Assembly (NCBI GenBank): GCA_025352885.1
Contig: JANXRZ010000248.1
Coordinates: 1-62,778 of the forward strand
From: Pseudomonadota bacterium
GTDB lineage: Bacteria; Pseudomonadota; Gammaproteobacteria; Burkholderiales; SG8-39
Reading direction: 5' to 3'
Length of the DNA: 62,778 nt
Under the pieces are notes generated by a model. It worked only from the letters and a program-made list of their open reading frames with translations, was not told the origin of the DNA and did not search any database. Of the stretch, positions 1-8,258 are shown piece after piece. The position numbers were made by a program, and so were the translations under genes. Numbering within the stretch: position 1 is the stretch's first letter; each line of letters begins with the position of its first letter.

Positions 1-702
1 TGGGCGCACACGCCGCTCGGGCGCATGGCCAACGCGGTGCGCGACAACCCCGAGCGCGCCGAATTCGTCGGCTATGACACGCAGCGCGTACGCTGGTACA
101 CGCTGATCATCTCTTCCTTCTTCGCTGGCATCGCCGGCGCCCTCGGAGTGATCAACTTCGAGATCGTCACTGCCGAAAACGTGAGCGCCGTGCGCTCGGG
201 CGGCGTGCTGCTCGCTGCGTTCATCGGCGGCGTCGGATTCTTCTTCGGCCCGATCATCGGCGCCTGCGTGTTCATCTACTTCGTGGTCGCCTTGTCGGAT
301 CACACCAAGGCCTGGCTGCTGTACCTCGGCATGTTCTTCATGCTCATGGTGATTTTCGCCCCCGGCGGCATCGCGAGCCTCATCATGATGCAGGTCCAGC
401 TCATCGCGAGAAAGCGCTTCGGGCGGATCTGGCGGGCTTACGCGGCCGCGGCCGGAAGCGGCGTGCTCGTGCTGGCGGCGCTGGTCCTTACGGTCGAGAT
501 GACCTACAAGGTCTCGGTCGACCGCGCAGGAGGCACGGTGATGAAGCTCTTCGGCGTCGAGTTCGATGCGGCGACGCTCGTCCCATGGGCGATTGCGATC
601 GCGCTGTGGATCGTCGGGGGATGGCTGTTCAATTCGACGCGGCGCCGGGTGGCGCAGATCTACGGCGACATCCAGGCCGAATTTTCCAAGGGACGCTCAT
701 GA
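1..702 (+). CDS. livM: LIV-type ABC transporter permease LivM, C-terminal part
   Basis: The frame is open from base 1, so the gene begins upstream of the window. The visible 233 residues open with TPLGRMANAVRDNPERA, a cytoplasmic-loop sequence typical of LivM permeases that import branched-chain amino acids or related carboxylates. Hydrophobic membrane segments follow. The usual LivM ending around the APGGIASL motif is not the end here: about 105 further residues contain two more predicted membrane helices and a basic tail. The stop overlaps the next ABC gene by ATGA, so it is the upstream gene of a livM-livG-livF operon. The binding protein and LivH would lie outside the window. Family assignment is firm, substrate unknown. 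Confidence 0.93.
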   Translation, partial: WAHTPLGRMANAVRDNPERAEFVGYDTQRVRWYTLIISSFFAGIAGALGVINFEIVTAENVSAVRSGGVLLAAFIGGVGFFFGPIIGACVFIYFVVALSDHTKAWLLYLGMFFMLMVIFAPGGIASLIMMQVQLIARKRFGRIWRAYAAAAGSGVLVLAALVLTVEMTYKVSVDRAGGTVMKLFGVEFDAATLVPWAIAIALWIVGGWLFNSTRRRVAQIYGDIQAEFSKGRS

Positions 703-1475
703 GCGCGGCCCTCGAGCTGCGCGACGTGCGCAAGGCCTTCGGCAACACGGAGATCATCCGCGGGGTGGACCTCGCGATCCCCCAAGGCGAGCGGCACGCG
801 ATCATCGGGCCGAACGGCGCGGGCAAGTCCACGCTATTCAACCTCATCAGCGGGCGCTTCGCGATGAGCTCGGGCTCGATCCGCCTGAACGGCGAGGAGA
901 TTGGCGCGCTGAAACCCTTCGAGATCAACCGCAAGGGCCTCTCCCGGTCGTTCCAGATCACCAACATCTTCCATAACCTTTCGGTGTTCGAGAACGTGCG
1001 CTGCGCGGTGCTGTGGTCGCTCGGCTACCGGTATTCGTTCTGGCACCGCCTTGGCGCCCTCAAGGACACGCAGGTCCGGGCCGAAGAGGTCATCGAATCG
1101 ATCGGGCTCATGAGCCTGCGGGATCGCCCGGCCGGGCTGCTCACTTATGCCGAGCAGCGCGCGCTGGAGATCGGCATCACGATTGCCGGCGGCGCGGGCG
1201 TGATCCTGCTCGATGAGCCGACTGCGGGCATGAGCCGGTCGGAAACCGCGAACGTGGTCGAACTCATCCGCCGCGTGACCGCCGGTAAAACCCTCGTGAT
1301 GGTCGAGCACGACATGGGCGTCGTGTTCAACCTGGCCGACCGGATCTCCGTGCTCGTCTACGGCGAGGTCATCGCGACGGGCACGCCGACCGAGATCCGC
1401 TCGAACCCGGCGGTGCAGGAAGCCTATCTGGGCGGGCTGCACAAGGAAGACGTGGGAGGGACTGCGCATGCTTGA
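699..1475 (+). CDS. livG: LIV-type ABC transporter ATP-binding protein LivG
   Basis: This 258-residue protein would energise the LIV transporter at the inner membrane. It has Walker A GPNGAGKST, a Q-loop region at SRSFQITNIF and Walker B LLDEPTAGMS. The LivG-type signature reads LTYAEQRALEIG rather than the commoner LSYGQQR. The start at 699 was chosen because the ATG overlaps the livM stop by ATGA and gives a normal LivG N-terminus (MSAALELRDV); an in-frame upstream start would lie inside livM. It overlaps livF by 8 bases, consistent with coupled translation. The C-terminal EAYLGG motif is typical of the family. Confidence 0.95.
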   Translation: MSAALELRDVRKAFGNTEIIRGVDLAIPQGERHAIIGPNGAGKSTLFNLISGRFAMSSGSIRLNGEEIGALKPFEINRKGLSRSFQITNIFHNLSVFENVRCAVLWSLGYRYSFWHRLGALKDTQVRAEEVIESIGLMSLRDRPAGLLTYAEQRALEIGITIAGGAGVILLDEPTAGMSRSETANVVELIRRVTAGKTLVMVEHDMGVVFNLADRISVLVYGEVIATGTPTEIRSNPAVQEAYLGGLHKEDVGGTAHA

Positions 1476-2163
1476 AGCCCGGGACCTCCACGCCTATTAC
1501 GGCAAGAGCCACATCCTGCACGGCGTGCACCTCAAGGTCGGCGAAGGCGAGATCGTGAGCCTGCTCGGCCGCAACGGCGTGGGCCGCTCGACCACCATCA
1601 AGGCGATCATGGGCATGGTGGACTGCACGGGCTCGGTCAAGTTTCGCGGCGAGGAGATGGTCGGGCTCAAGGCTTACCAGATCGCGCACAAGGGCCTGGG
1701 CTACGTGCCGGAGAACCGCGACATCTTCCCCAGCCTCACGGTACGCCAGAACCTGCTGCTCGGGCAGAAGGCCAAGCAGGAATCCGAGCGCTGGGGGATG
1801 GAAGACATGTTCACGATCTTTCCCCGCCTCAAGGAACGCGCCGACAACGAGGCCGGCGTGCTTTCGGGCGGCGAGCAGCAGATGCTCACCCTGTGCCGCA
1901 CCCTCATGGGCGACCCGAAGCTCGTCATGATCGACGAGCCGACAGAAGGCTTGGCGCCCAAGATCGTCGAGCAGGTCGCGCGCCTCTTCGAGGAAATCAG
2001 GAAGCGCGGCGTGTCGATCCTGCTGGTGGAACAAAAGCTTGCAATCGCGCTGGACATCTCCGAGCGCCTCTATGTAATGGGCCACGGCAGCATCGTCTTC
2101 GAGGGCAAGCCGCGCGACGTGCGCGAGGATGCCGCGATGCGGAAAGAATGGCTTGAGGTCTAG
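1468..2163 (+). CDS. livF: LIV-type ABC transporter ATP-binding protein LivF with Arg in Walker A
   Basis: The second ATPase of the LIV transporter, 231 residues. Signature LSGGEQQMLTLCRTL and Walker B LVMIDEPTEGLAPK are intact. Walker A reads GRNGVGRST: the phosphate-binding lysine of GxxGxGK[ST] is an arginine (codon CGC). LivG next to it keeps the normal lysine, so the heterodimer may be asymmetric; from memory, arginine at this position recurs in some betaproteobacterial LivF-like proteins. The gene overlaps livG by 8 bases and is followed after 34 bases by a beta-oxidation gene, suggesting that the transporter feeds CoA-dependent catabolism. Confidence 0.93.
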   Translation: MLEARDLHAYYGKSHILHGVHLKVGEGEIVSLLGRNGVGRSTTIKAIMGMVDCTGSVKFRGEEMVGLKAYQIAHKGLGYVPENRDIFPSLTVRQNLLLGQKAKQESERWGMEDMFTIFPRLKERADNEAGVLSGGEQQMLTLCRTLMGDPKLVMIDEPTEGLAPKIVEQVARLFEEIRKRGVSILLVEQKLAIALDISERLYVMGHGSIVFEGKPRDVREDAAMRKEWLEV

Positions 2164-2197
2164 CGGTAAAATTCAGGTTCCTTCCAGGAGCACCCAA

Positions 2198-4291
2198 ATG
2201 AGCGACGCAACATCCTATTCGGTCCGCGACGGCATTGCCGTCATCGTAATGAACAACCCCCCCGTCAACGGCCTTGGCAGCGTGCTGCGTCCGGGCATCG
2301 TGGACGGCATGAAAAAGGCGGAAGCCGATCCGGCCGTCAAGGCGCTGGTGATCATGGGCTCAGCCAAGGCCTTCTCGGGTGGCGCGGACATCCGCGAATT
2401 CAATACGCCGAAGTCCTCCATGTCCCCGACGCTGCCGGAGATCAACGATGCGCAGGACAACTTCAAGAAGCCGATGGTCGCGGCGATCGGCGGCTTCGCG
2501 CTCGGCGGCGGCCTTGAGCTCGCGCTCGGGTGCCACTACCGCGTGGCCGCGCCCAAGACGCTTCTGGGCTTGCCCGAAGTGAAGCTCGGCATCCTCCCCG
2601 GCTCAGGCGGCACGCAGCGGCTGCCGCGCGTGGTTGGCGCGGCTGAAGGCGTGAAGATGATGACCACCGGCAATCCCATTCCCGCCGAGCAGGGGCTCAA
2701 GGTCGGCCTCATCGATGAGATCGTGCAGGGCGACCTGCTCGAAGGCGCGATTGCGTTTGCAAAGAAGCTCGTGGCCGAAGGCAAGGGTCCGCGCCGCATC
2801 CGCGACCAGAAGGTGAAAGTCGACGGTGACCCGAAAGCGTTCTTCGACGCGGCGCGCGCCGAGGTCGCCAAGGGTTCACGCGGCTATCCTGCCCCGCTCG
2901 AGATCGTCGCCTGCGTCGAGGCCGCGGTGAACCTGCCCTTCGATGAAGGCCGCAAGGAAGAGCGCCGCCGGTTCGCCGGACTCGTGGAAGGCAACGAATC
3001 CAAGGCGCTGCGCCACATGTTCTTCGCCGAGCGCCAGACCACCAAGATTCCCGATGTTCCGGAAGACACGCCAAAGCGCGAAATCAACAAGGCAGCCGTG
3101 ATCGGCGCCGGCACGATGGGCGGCGGCATCACGATGAGCCTGGTGAACGTCGGCATCCCGGTCACGATCATCGAGATGAAGCAGGACGCGCTCGATCGCG
3201 GCATCGCCACGATCAGGAAGAATTACGCGAGCACCGTGTCCAAAGGCCGCCTGAAGCAGGAAGACATGGACAAGCGGATGGCGCTCATCACGCCGGCCCT
3301 CGACATTTCCGCCGGCAAGGACGCCGACATCGTGATCGAAGCGGTCTTCGAGCGCATGGACGTCAAGGAAGAGATTTTCAAGAAGCTCGATGCAGTGATG
3401 AAGCCCGGCGCGATACTCGCATCTAACACGTCCACGCTGGACGTCGACCAAATCGCGCGGGCCACCAAGCGTCCGCAGGACGTAATCGGCACGCACTTCT
3501 TCTCGCCGGCCAATGTCATGCGCCTGCTCGAAGTCGTGCGCGGCAAGGCCACCGGCAAGGACGTGCTCGCCACGACGATGGCACTGGGCAAGAAGATCAA
3601 GAAGGTGCCGGTCGTCTCCGGCGTCTGCGACGGCTTCATCGGCAACCGCATGATCGAGAAGTACGGCCAGCAGTCGCTTTTCCTCCTGGACGAAGGCTGC
3701 AGCCCGCAGCAGGTCGACGCCGCCGCGCAGAAGTGGGGCATGGCGATGGGACCGCTCGCGATGGGCGACATGGCGGGTCTCGACATCGGATGGGAGATCA
3801 GGAAGCGCCGCTACATCGAGCGCCCGAATTTCCTCTATTCGAAAGTCGGCGACAAGATCGCCGAGCTCGGCCGCTTCGGCCAGAAGACCGGCAAGGGCTG
3901 GTACCTGTATGAGGCCGGGAACAGGAAGCCCATTCCCGATCCCGAGGTCGACAAGATCATCGCCGAGTACCGCAAGGAAAAAGGCATCAAGACCCGGCAG
4001 ATTCCGGACGAGGAGATCGTCGAACGCCTGATCTACGCGCTGGTCAACGAAGCGGCCTACATCCTCGAGGAAGGCATTGCCCTGCGCGCGTCAGACATCG
4101 ACATGGTGTACCTGACGGGCTACGGGTTCCCCGCGTACCGCGGCGGGCCAATGTTCTACGCCGACACGGTGGGCCTGCCGAAGGTGCTCGCTTCGATCGA
4201 ACAATTCCAGAAAGGCTACATGGGCGAAGTCTGGAAGCCCGCGCCGCTGCTGGTGAAACTGGCCGAGGAAGGAAAAAGGTTCAACGGATGA
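2198..4291 (+). CDS. Bifunctional enoyl-CoA hydratase / 3-hydroxyacyl-CoA dehydrogenase (FadB/FadJ type)
   Basis: A 697-residue fusion catalysing hydration of 2-enoyl-CoA and NAD-dependent oxidation of 3-hydroxyacyl-CoA. The N-terminal crotonase domain shows FSGGADIREF (oxyanion loop) and both catalytic glutamates, in GGGLELA and LPEVKLGILPG. The dehydrogenase domain begins near residue 300 with GAGTMGGGI and continues with SNTSTLD and catalytic-His GTHFFSP. The start at 2198 has CAGGAG just upstream; an earlier in-frame start would overlap livF. The domain order matches single-chain peroxisomal-type or FadJ-type enzymes. A thiolase follows at 4877, completing a beta-oxidation module. A second, divergent copy lies at 23669. 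Confidence 0.94.
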   Translation: MSDATSYSVRDGIAVIVMNNPPVNGLGSVLRPGIVDGMKKAEADPAVKALVIMGSAKAFSGGADIREFNTPKSSMSPTLPEINDAQDNFKKPMVAAIGGFALGGGLELALGCHYRVAAPKTLLGLPEVKLGILPGSGGTQRLPRVVGAAEGVKMMTTGNPIPAEQGLKVGLIDEIVQGDLLEGAIAFAKKLVAEGKGPRRIRDQKVKVDGDPKAFFDAARAEVAKGSRGYPAPLEIVACVEAAVNLPFDEGRKEERRRFAGLVEGNESKALRHMFFAERQTTKIPDVPEDTPKREINKAAVIGAGTMGGGITMSLVNVGIPVTIIEMKQDALDRGIATIRKNYASTVSKGRLKQEDMDKRMALITPALDISAGKDADIVIEAVFERMDVKEEIFKKLDAVMKPGAILASNTSTLDVDQIARATKRPQDVIGTHFFSPANVMRLLEVVRGKATGKDVLATTMALGKKIKKVPVVSGVCDGFIGNRMIEKYGQQSLFLLDEGCSPQQVDAAAQKWGMAMGPLAMGDMAGLDIGWEIRKRRYIERPNFLYSKVGDKIAELGRFGQKTGKGWYLYEAGNRKPIPDPEVDKIIAEYRKEKGIKTRQIPDEEIVERLIYALVNEAAYILEEGIALRASDIDMVYLTGYGFPAYRGGPMFYADTVGLPKVLASIEQFQKGYMGEVWKPAPLLVKLAEEGKRFNG

Positions 4292-4845
4292 AAACCCCCA
4301 TGCGTCTCCTCGCACTAGCCGCGGCTGCGCTGCTCGCAACCGGCTGCACCTCGCTCACCAAGGACCCCTTCCCGCCGCTGCACCCGCACTGGTCGGACTT
4401 TTCCGCGATCCAGGCCCGGCACTACGCCAACTTTCCCGGCAAGACGAAGGAACGCGTCAACGAGTCAAAAGTTGCGACCGGCCAAATCGCGACCACTTAC
4501 CTGCGCGAGATCCAGCTCGACAACAACCGGTACTTCGGCACGGCGTGGACACTGGTTCCCGCTTCGCTCGGCAATCCCGGCGTGCAGGAGAAGGTGCTCG
4601 AACTGGCGGCCGCGGAAGCCGTGAAGAGCACGGGCGGCAAGCTCCTTTCGAAGCATCCCGTCACGAACGAAGGCATCCGCGGATTGGCTTACGTGATCGA
4701 CATGCCGCAGTCCAAGACGCGCATGCGCCAGCAGATTTTCCTGGTGACCGGGGTTCTGGTCGAGCAGACGTATACCGGGCCGGCCGGCACCGAGGACGAC
4801 CGCGACCCCGGCCGGTTCTTCGATTCCCTCAAGCTTTTGCCCTGA
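4288..4845 (+). CDS. Hypothetical lipoprotein
   Basis: A 185-residue predicted lipoprotein. The N-terminus is a short basic region, a hydrophobic stretch and a lipobox LATGC with the lipidated Cys at residue 20, so it should be anchored to the envelope. The mature part is mixed and soluble with no domain I recognise. The ATG overlaps the stop of the upstream beta-oxidation gene by ATGA, and a thiolase gene follows 31 bases later, so it is embedded in a fatty-acid or aromatic-acid degradation operon. A role in handling a hydrophobic substrate at the envelope would be a guess. Confidence 0.85.
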   Translation: MKTPMRLLALAAAALLATGCTSLTKDPFPPLHPHWSDFSAIQARHYANFPGKTKERVNESKVATGQIATTYLREIQLDNNRYFGTAWTLVPASLGNPGVQEKVLELAAAEAVKSTGGKLLSKHPVTNEGIRGLAYVIDMPQSKTRMRQQIFLVTGVLVEQTYTGPAGTEDDRDPGRFFDSLKLLP

Positions 4846-4876
4846 CACCGGACCAACTTCCCGAAGGAGTGACCCC

Positions 4877-6055
4877 ATGACCGAAGCCGTCATCGTATCG
4901 ACCGCAAGAACCCCGCTCTGCAAGTCCTGGCGCGGCGCACTGAACATGACCCATGGCGCGACGCTCGGCGGCCACGTCGTCAAGGCGGCGGTCGAGCGCG
5001 CCAAGCTCGACCCGGCCGAAGTCGAGGACGTGATCATGGGCTGCGCGAACCCTGAAGGGGCGACAGGCGGCAACATCGCGCGCCAGATCGCCTTGCGTGC
5101 GGGCATGCCGGTGACTGTCTCGGGCATGACGGTGAACCGCTTCTGCTCCTCCGGGCTGCAGACCATAGCAATGGCCGCACAGCGCGTAATCGCGGGTGAG
5201 GCGGATGTCTTCGTCGCGGGCGGCGTCGAGTCGATCTCGTGCGTGCAGAACGAGATGAACAAGCACATGTTCGCCGACTCCTGGCTCAAGGAAAACAAGC
5301 CTACGATCTACTGGAACATGCTGCAGACCGCCGAGATGGTCTCCAAGCGCTACAACATCGGCCGCGAGGTGCAGGACCGCTACGGCGTCGACAGCCAGAA
5401 CAAGGCGGCCGCGGCGCGCGAGGCGGGCAAGTTCAAGGACGAGATCGTGCCGATCACCACAAAGATGAAGGTGATCGACAAAAACACGAACGTCGAATCG
5501 ACGCGCGAGGTGACGGCGTCCGAGGACGAAGGCATCCGCCCGGGCACGACGTACGAAGGCGTCTCGACGATCAAGCCGGCCATCGAAGGCGGCGTGATTA
5601 CGGCGGGCAACGCGAGCCAATTCTCCGACGGCGCCTCCGCAGCCGTGGTCATGAGCGACAAGGTCGCCGCGGCCAAGGGCCTCAAGCCGTTGGGCATCTT
5701 CCGCGGCTTTGCAGTCGCCGGCCTCGAGCCCGACGAGATGGGCATCGGCCCGGTGTACGCGGTCCCCAAGCTTCTCAAGCGCGCCGGGAAGAAAGTCTCC
5801 GACATCGACCTGTGGGAGTTGAACGAGGCCTTCGCTGTCCAGGTCATTTACTGCCGCGACAAGCTCGGCATCCCGAACGACAAGCTCAACGTCAACGGCG
5901 GCGCGATCGCGGTAGGCCATCCGTACGGCGTTTCCGGTGCGCGCCTCGTGGGCCACGCACTCATCGAAGGCAAGCGCCGCGGCGCCAAGCTGGTGGTGGT
6001 AACGATGTGCATCGGCGGCGGCATGGGCGCGGCGGGATTGTTCGAAGTGGCGTGA
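4877..6055 (+). CDS. Acetyl-CoA C-acyltransferase (thiolase)
   Basis: A 392-residue thiolase that cleaves 3-ketoacyl-CoA with CoA to release acetyl-CoA. The acyl-accepting Cys is C90 in [10 protein letters not shown], the histidine is H348 in [10 protein letters not shown] and the second Cys is C378 in CIGGGMG. Length is normal for the family. An RBS (GAAGGAG) precedes the ATG. It is the last gene of the operon starting with livM, because a strong intrinsic terminator follows at 6076. It probably acts on the product of the fusion enzyme at 2198. Confidence 0.95.
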   Translation: MTEAVIVSTARTPLCKSWRGALNMTHGATLGGHVVKAAVERAKLDPAEVEDVIMGCANPEGATGGNIARQIALRAGMPVTVSGMTVNRFCSSGLQTIAMAAQRVIAGEADVFVAGGVESISCVQNEMNKHMFADSWLKENKPTIYWNMLQTAEMVSKRYNIGREVQDRYGVDSQNKAAAAREAGKFKDEIVPITTKMKVIDKNTNVESTREVTASEDEGIRPGTTYEGVSTIKPAIEGGVITAGNASQFSDGASAAVVMSDKVAAAKGLKPLGIFRGFAVAGLEPDEMGIGPVYAVPKLLKRAGKKVSDIDLWELNEAFAVQVIYCRDKLGIPNDKLNVNGGAIAVGHPYGVSGARLVGHALIEGKRRGAKLVVVTMCIGGGMGAAGLFEVA

Positions 6056-6075
6056 AACTGAAGTGACCAAAACGG

Positions 6076-6100
6076 GGGCGCACCACGGTGCGCCCTTTTT
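6076..6100 (+). terminator. Intrinsic terminator after thiolase gene
   Basis: A perfect 8-bp stem (GGGCGCAC at 6076-6083 pairing with GTGCGCCC at 6088-6095) with loop CACG is followed directly by TTTTT. It lies 20 bases after the thiolase stop and before the next RBS, so it should end the livM-to-thiolase transcript. Confidence 0.88.
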
Positions 6101-6119
6101 ATTCCAAGGAGACTAGGTG

Positions 6120-7100
6120 ATGAAGACCGGACTGAAGTTGCTTTGCATTGCGCTCGCAGCGGCGCCCGTAGTTACGCCTTCATCGGCGCTCGCGCAGGCC
6201 TGGCCGAACAAGCCGATCCGGCTGATCGTGCCCTGGCCCCCGGGACAGGCGACCGACCTTGCGGCGCGCATCGTCGCGGAGAAGATCTCGCAGTCGCTCG
6301 GCCAGCCCATAGTGGTGGAGAACAAGCCGGGCGCCGGCGGGATGATCGGCTCGGAGCAGGTGGCGAAAGCAGCCCCCGACGGTTACACGCTGCTCGCGGC
6401 CTCCAGCGGCCCGATCTCGATCATGCCGAACCTGCAGAAGATTCCCTATGAGCCGCTGAAGGACTTTGCGCCGGTCACGCTGACGGCGATCGCGCCCTTC
6501 GCGCTGGTCGCACGCCCGAATTTCCCGGCCGCGAATGCCCGCGACCTCGTCGCCCTCGTCAAAGCCAATCCGGACAAGTTCACGTTTTCATCTTCGGGTA
6601 CCGGCGCGACCGCGCACCTGTTCTCGGAGCTCTTCCACTCGCAGGCGCAGATCAAGTCTCGGCACGTGCCGTACAAAGGCAGCGCACCGGCGCTGACCGA
6701 TCTCATGGGCGGGCAGATCGACTACACCATCGAGACGGTGGCCTCGATCGTCAGCCACGTGAAGTCCGGAAAGCTCAAGGCCTACGGCGTAACGTCCATC
6801 AAGCGCAGCTCGGCCATGCCGGACGTGCCGACACTCGCGGAAGCCGCCAACCTCCCAGGCTTCGACGCCTCGGCGTGGATCGGGTATGTCATGCCCGCGG
6901 GCACCCCGCGGGAAATCACCCAGCGGATCTCCGCAGAAGTGCACAAGGCCGTGCAGGCGCAGGACCTCAAGGACCGCTACGTGACGCTGGGCATGGAGCC
7001 GGCGGCGAACACGCCGGACGAACTCATGGCGCTGATGCGGCGCGAGCAGGAAAGGTATGGGCAGATCATCAAGGCGGCGAATATCAAGCTTGAGCAGTGA
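6120..7100 (+). CDS. Bug/TctC-family periplasmic solute-binding protein
   Basis: A 326-residue extracytoplasmic binding protein of the tripartite tricarboxylate transporter (Bug) family. An N-terminal signal peptide ends near SSALAQA, and the mature protein starts with the family hallmark WPNKPIRLIVPWPPG; NKPGAGGMIG, APDGYTL and HVPYKGSAPAL are further Bug motifs. ATG at 6120 is preferred to the GTG at 6117 because AGGAG at 6107-6111 is then 8 bases away. No TctA/TctB membrane partners are nearby, which is usual for Bug proteins in Burkholderiales. It binds a small carboxylate in related proteins; the ligand here is unknown. A second Bug gene follows immediately. Confidence 0.92.
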   Translation: MKTGLKLLCIALAAAPVVTPSSALAQAWPNKPIRLIVPWPPGQATDLAARIVAEKISQSLGQPIVVENKPGAGGMIGSEQVAKAAPDGYTLLAASSGPISIMPNLQKIPYEPLKDFAPVTLTAIAPFALVARPNFPAANARDLVALVKANPDKFTFSSSGTGATAHLFSELFHSQAQIKSRHVPYKGSAPALTDLMGGQIDYTIETVASIVSHVKSGKLKAYGVTSIKRSSAMPDVPTLAEAANLPGFDASAWIGYVMPAGTPREITQRISAEVHKAVQAQDLKDRYVTLGMEPAANTPDELMALMRREQERYGQIIKAANIKLEQ

Positions 7101-7108
7101 TCGGAACG

Positions 7109-8092
7109 ATGTTCCGGTACAAGTACATCCTCCTGCTGCTGGCCGGGCTCTGTGTGGGTTCGCCCGCGCTTGCCCAGGAGCCTTTCCCCTCCAAGCCCGT
7201 CCAGCTGATCGTCCCCTTCCCGCCGGGCGGCGCGCTCGACATCGTGAGCCGGCGCCTGGCCGATAAATATCGCGAGGACTGGGGCCAGCCGGTCCTCGTC
7301 ATCAACCGGCCCGGTGCAAATGGCGTGCTCGCGTGGCAGGGCTTGCTGAACACGAAGCCCGACGGCTACAGCGTGCTCTCGGCCGGCGGCCAGGGCCTTG
7401 GGTACGTGCACCTCATGAACCCGAGCGTGCCGGGGCGTTTCCTCGACCACTTCACCGAGGTGGCGGCCTTTGCGAGCTATCCGCTCGTGTTCCTCGTGCA
7501 CAAGGACGTGCCGGTGACGACGTTGCGCGAGCTGGCCGCGCATGCAACAAAAAACCCAAAGGCGCTGGGGTACGGCACCACGGGCTCGGGATCAGGCGGC
7601 CATCTGACGTTCGAATTGTTCAAGTCGCACGCCGGCGTGCCGGACGAAGCGCTGCCTGCAGTGCATTACGCCGGCATTGCGCCCGAGATCACGGCGCTGG
7701 CCGCGGGCCAGATCCAGGCGGCGATCATGCCGCTCACTTCGATTGCAGCAGCGCAGGTCGATGCGGGCACGATCCGCGCGCTGGCCGTCACTGCCCCCAG
7801 GCGCTCGCCATTTCGCAAGGAGATCCCGACGGTCCTCGAGCAGGGACTGCCGGGACTCGCCGCCAAGGACTACATCAGCCACTGGGTGCTGGCAAAGACC
7901 CCTGCGCCTGTGGTGAAGAAGCTTGCGGATGCAGCGCGCGCTGCGACTGAGCATCCGGAAACACGGAAGCAGATCGAGGCGCTTTACCTGGAAGCGGAAT
8001 TCCTCGACGGGCCGGAACTGCGCAGGCAGTTCGAGACGCGTGCCGCCGAATTCGAGCCGGTGCTCCGCCGGCTCGGGCTCAAGACGCAGTGA
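7109..8092 (+). CDS. Bug/TctC-family periplasmic solute-binding protein
   Basis: A 327-residue Bug-family binding protein, tandem with the one before it. The signal peptide (MFRYKYILLLLAGLCVG, cleavage after ALA) leads into FPSKPVQLIVPFPPGGALD. The conserved INRPGANGVLA and KPDGY motifs are present. The start is ambiguous: ATG 7109 gives a clean signal peptide, but an in-frame GTG at 7097 overlaps the upstream stop (GTGA) and would add four residues. The two neighbours differ enough to suggest different ligands rather than a recent duplication. No membrane transporter genes accompany it. Confidence 0.9.
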   Translation: MFRYKYILLLLAGLCVGSPALAQEPFPSKPVQLIVPFPPGGALDIVSRRLADKYREDWGQPVLVINRPGANGVLAWQGLLNTKPDGYSVLSAGGQGLGYVHLMNPSVPGRFLDHFTEVAAFASYPLVFLVHKDVPVTTLRELAAHATKNPKALGYGTTGSGSGGHLTFELFKSHAGVPDEALPAVHYAGIAPEITALAAGQIQAAIMPLTSIAAAQVDAGTIRALAVTAPRRSPFRKEIPTVLEQGLPGLAAKDYISHWVLAKTPAPVVKKLADAARAATEHPETRKQIEALYLEAEFLDGPELRRQFETRAAEFEPVLRRLGLKTQ

Positions 8093-8231
8093 TGGCGTGG
8101 TCCGCGAGGGCCCTGCGCGGATAACCGGCCAGGCCGGCTGCGGGCTCGTCGTTTGCTGCGGGGTGCGGATTGTCGAGCGCGGCGCGCCGGGCGACGAGGC
8201 GGATGCGTGCTCACCGATATCTGGGGGCTCG

Positions 8232-8258
8232 AATAAGTGGGGTCAGACTCCACTTATT
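8232..8258. repeat. 27-bp palindrome with GTCAGAC core, REP-like / bidirectional terminator
   Basis: AATAAGTGG (8232-8240) pairs perfectly with CCACTTATT (8250-8258), and the centre GTC-A-GAC continues the stem after one G/T wobble pair. It overlaps the stop codon of the minus-strand alcohol dehydrogenase and lies between two convergent genes. Sequences with a GGGGTCAGAC core are, from memory, frequent dispersed palindromes in betaproteobacterial genomes, sometimes linked to REP-associated transposases; that origin is inferred. The remaining bases of the gap (8093-8231) show no gene. Confidence 0.65.

Noticed and set aside
4829..6070. 413-codon minus-strand frame over the thiolase
   Set aside because: Composition is His/Asp/Arg-rich and it mirrors the thiolase codons. 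No RBS or motif.
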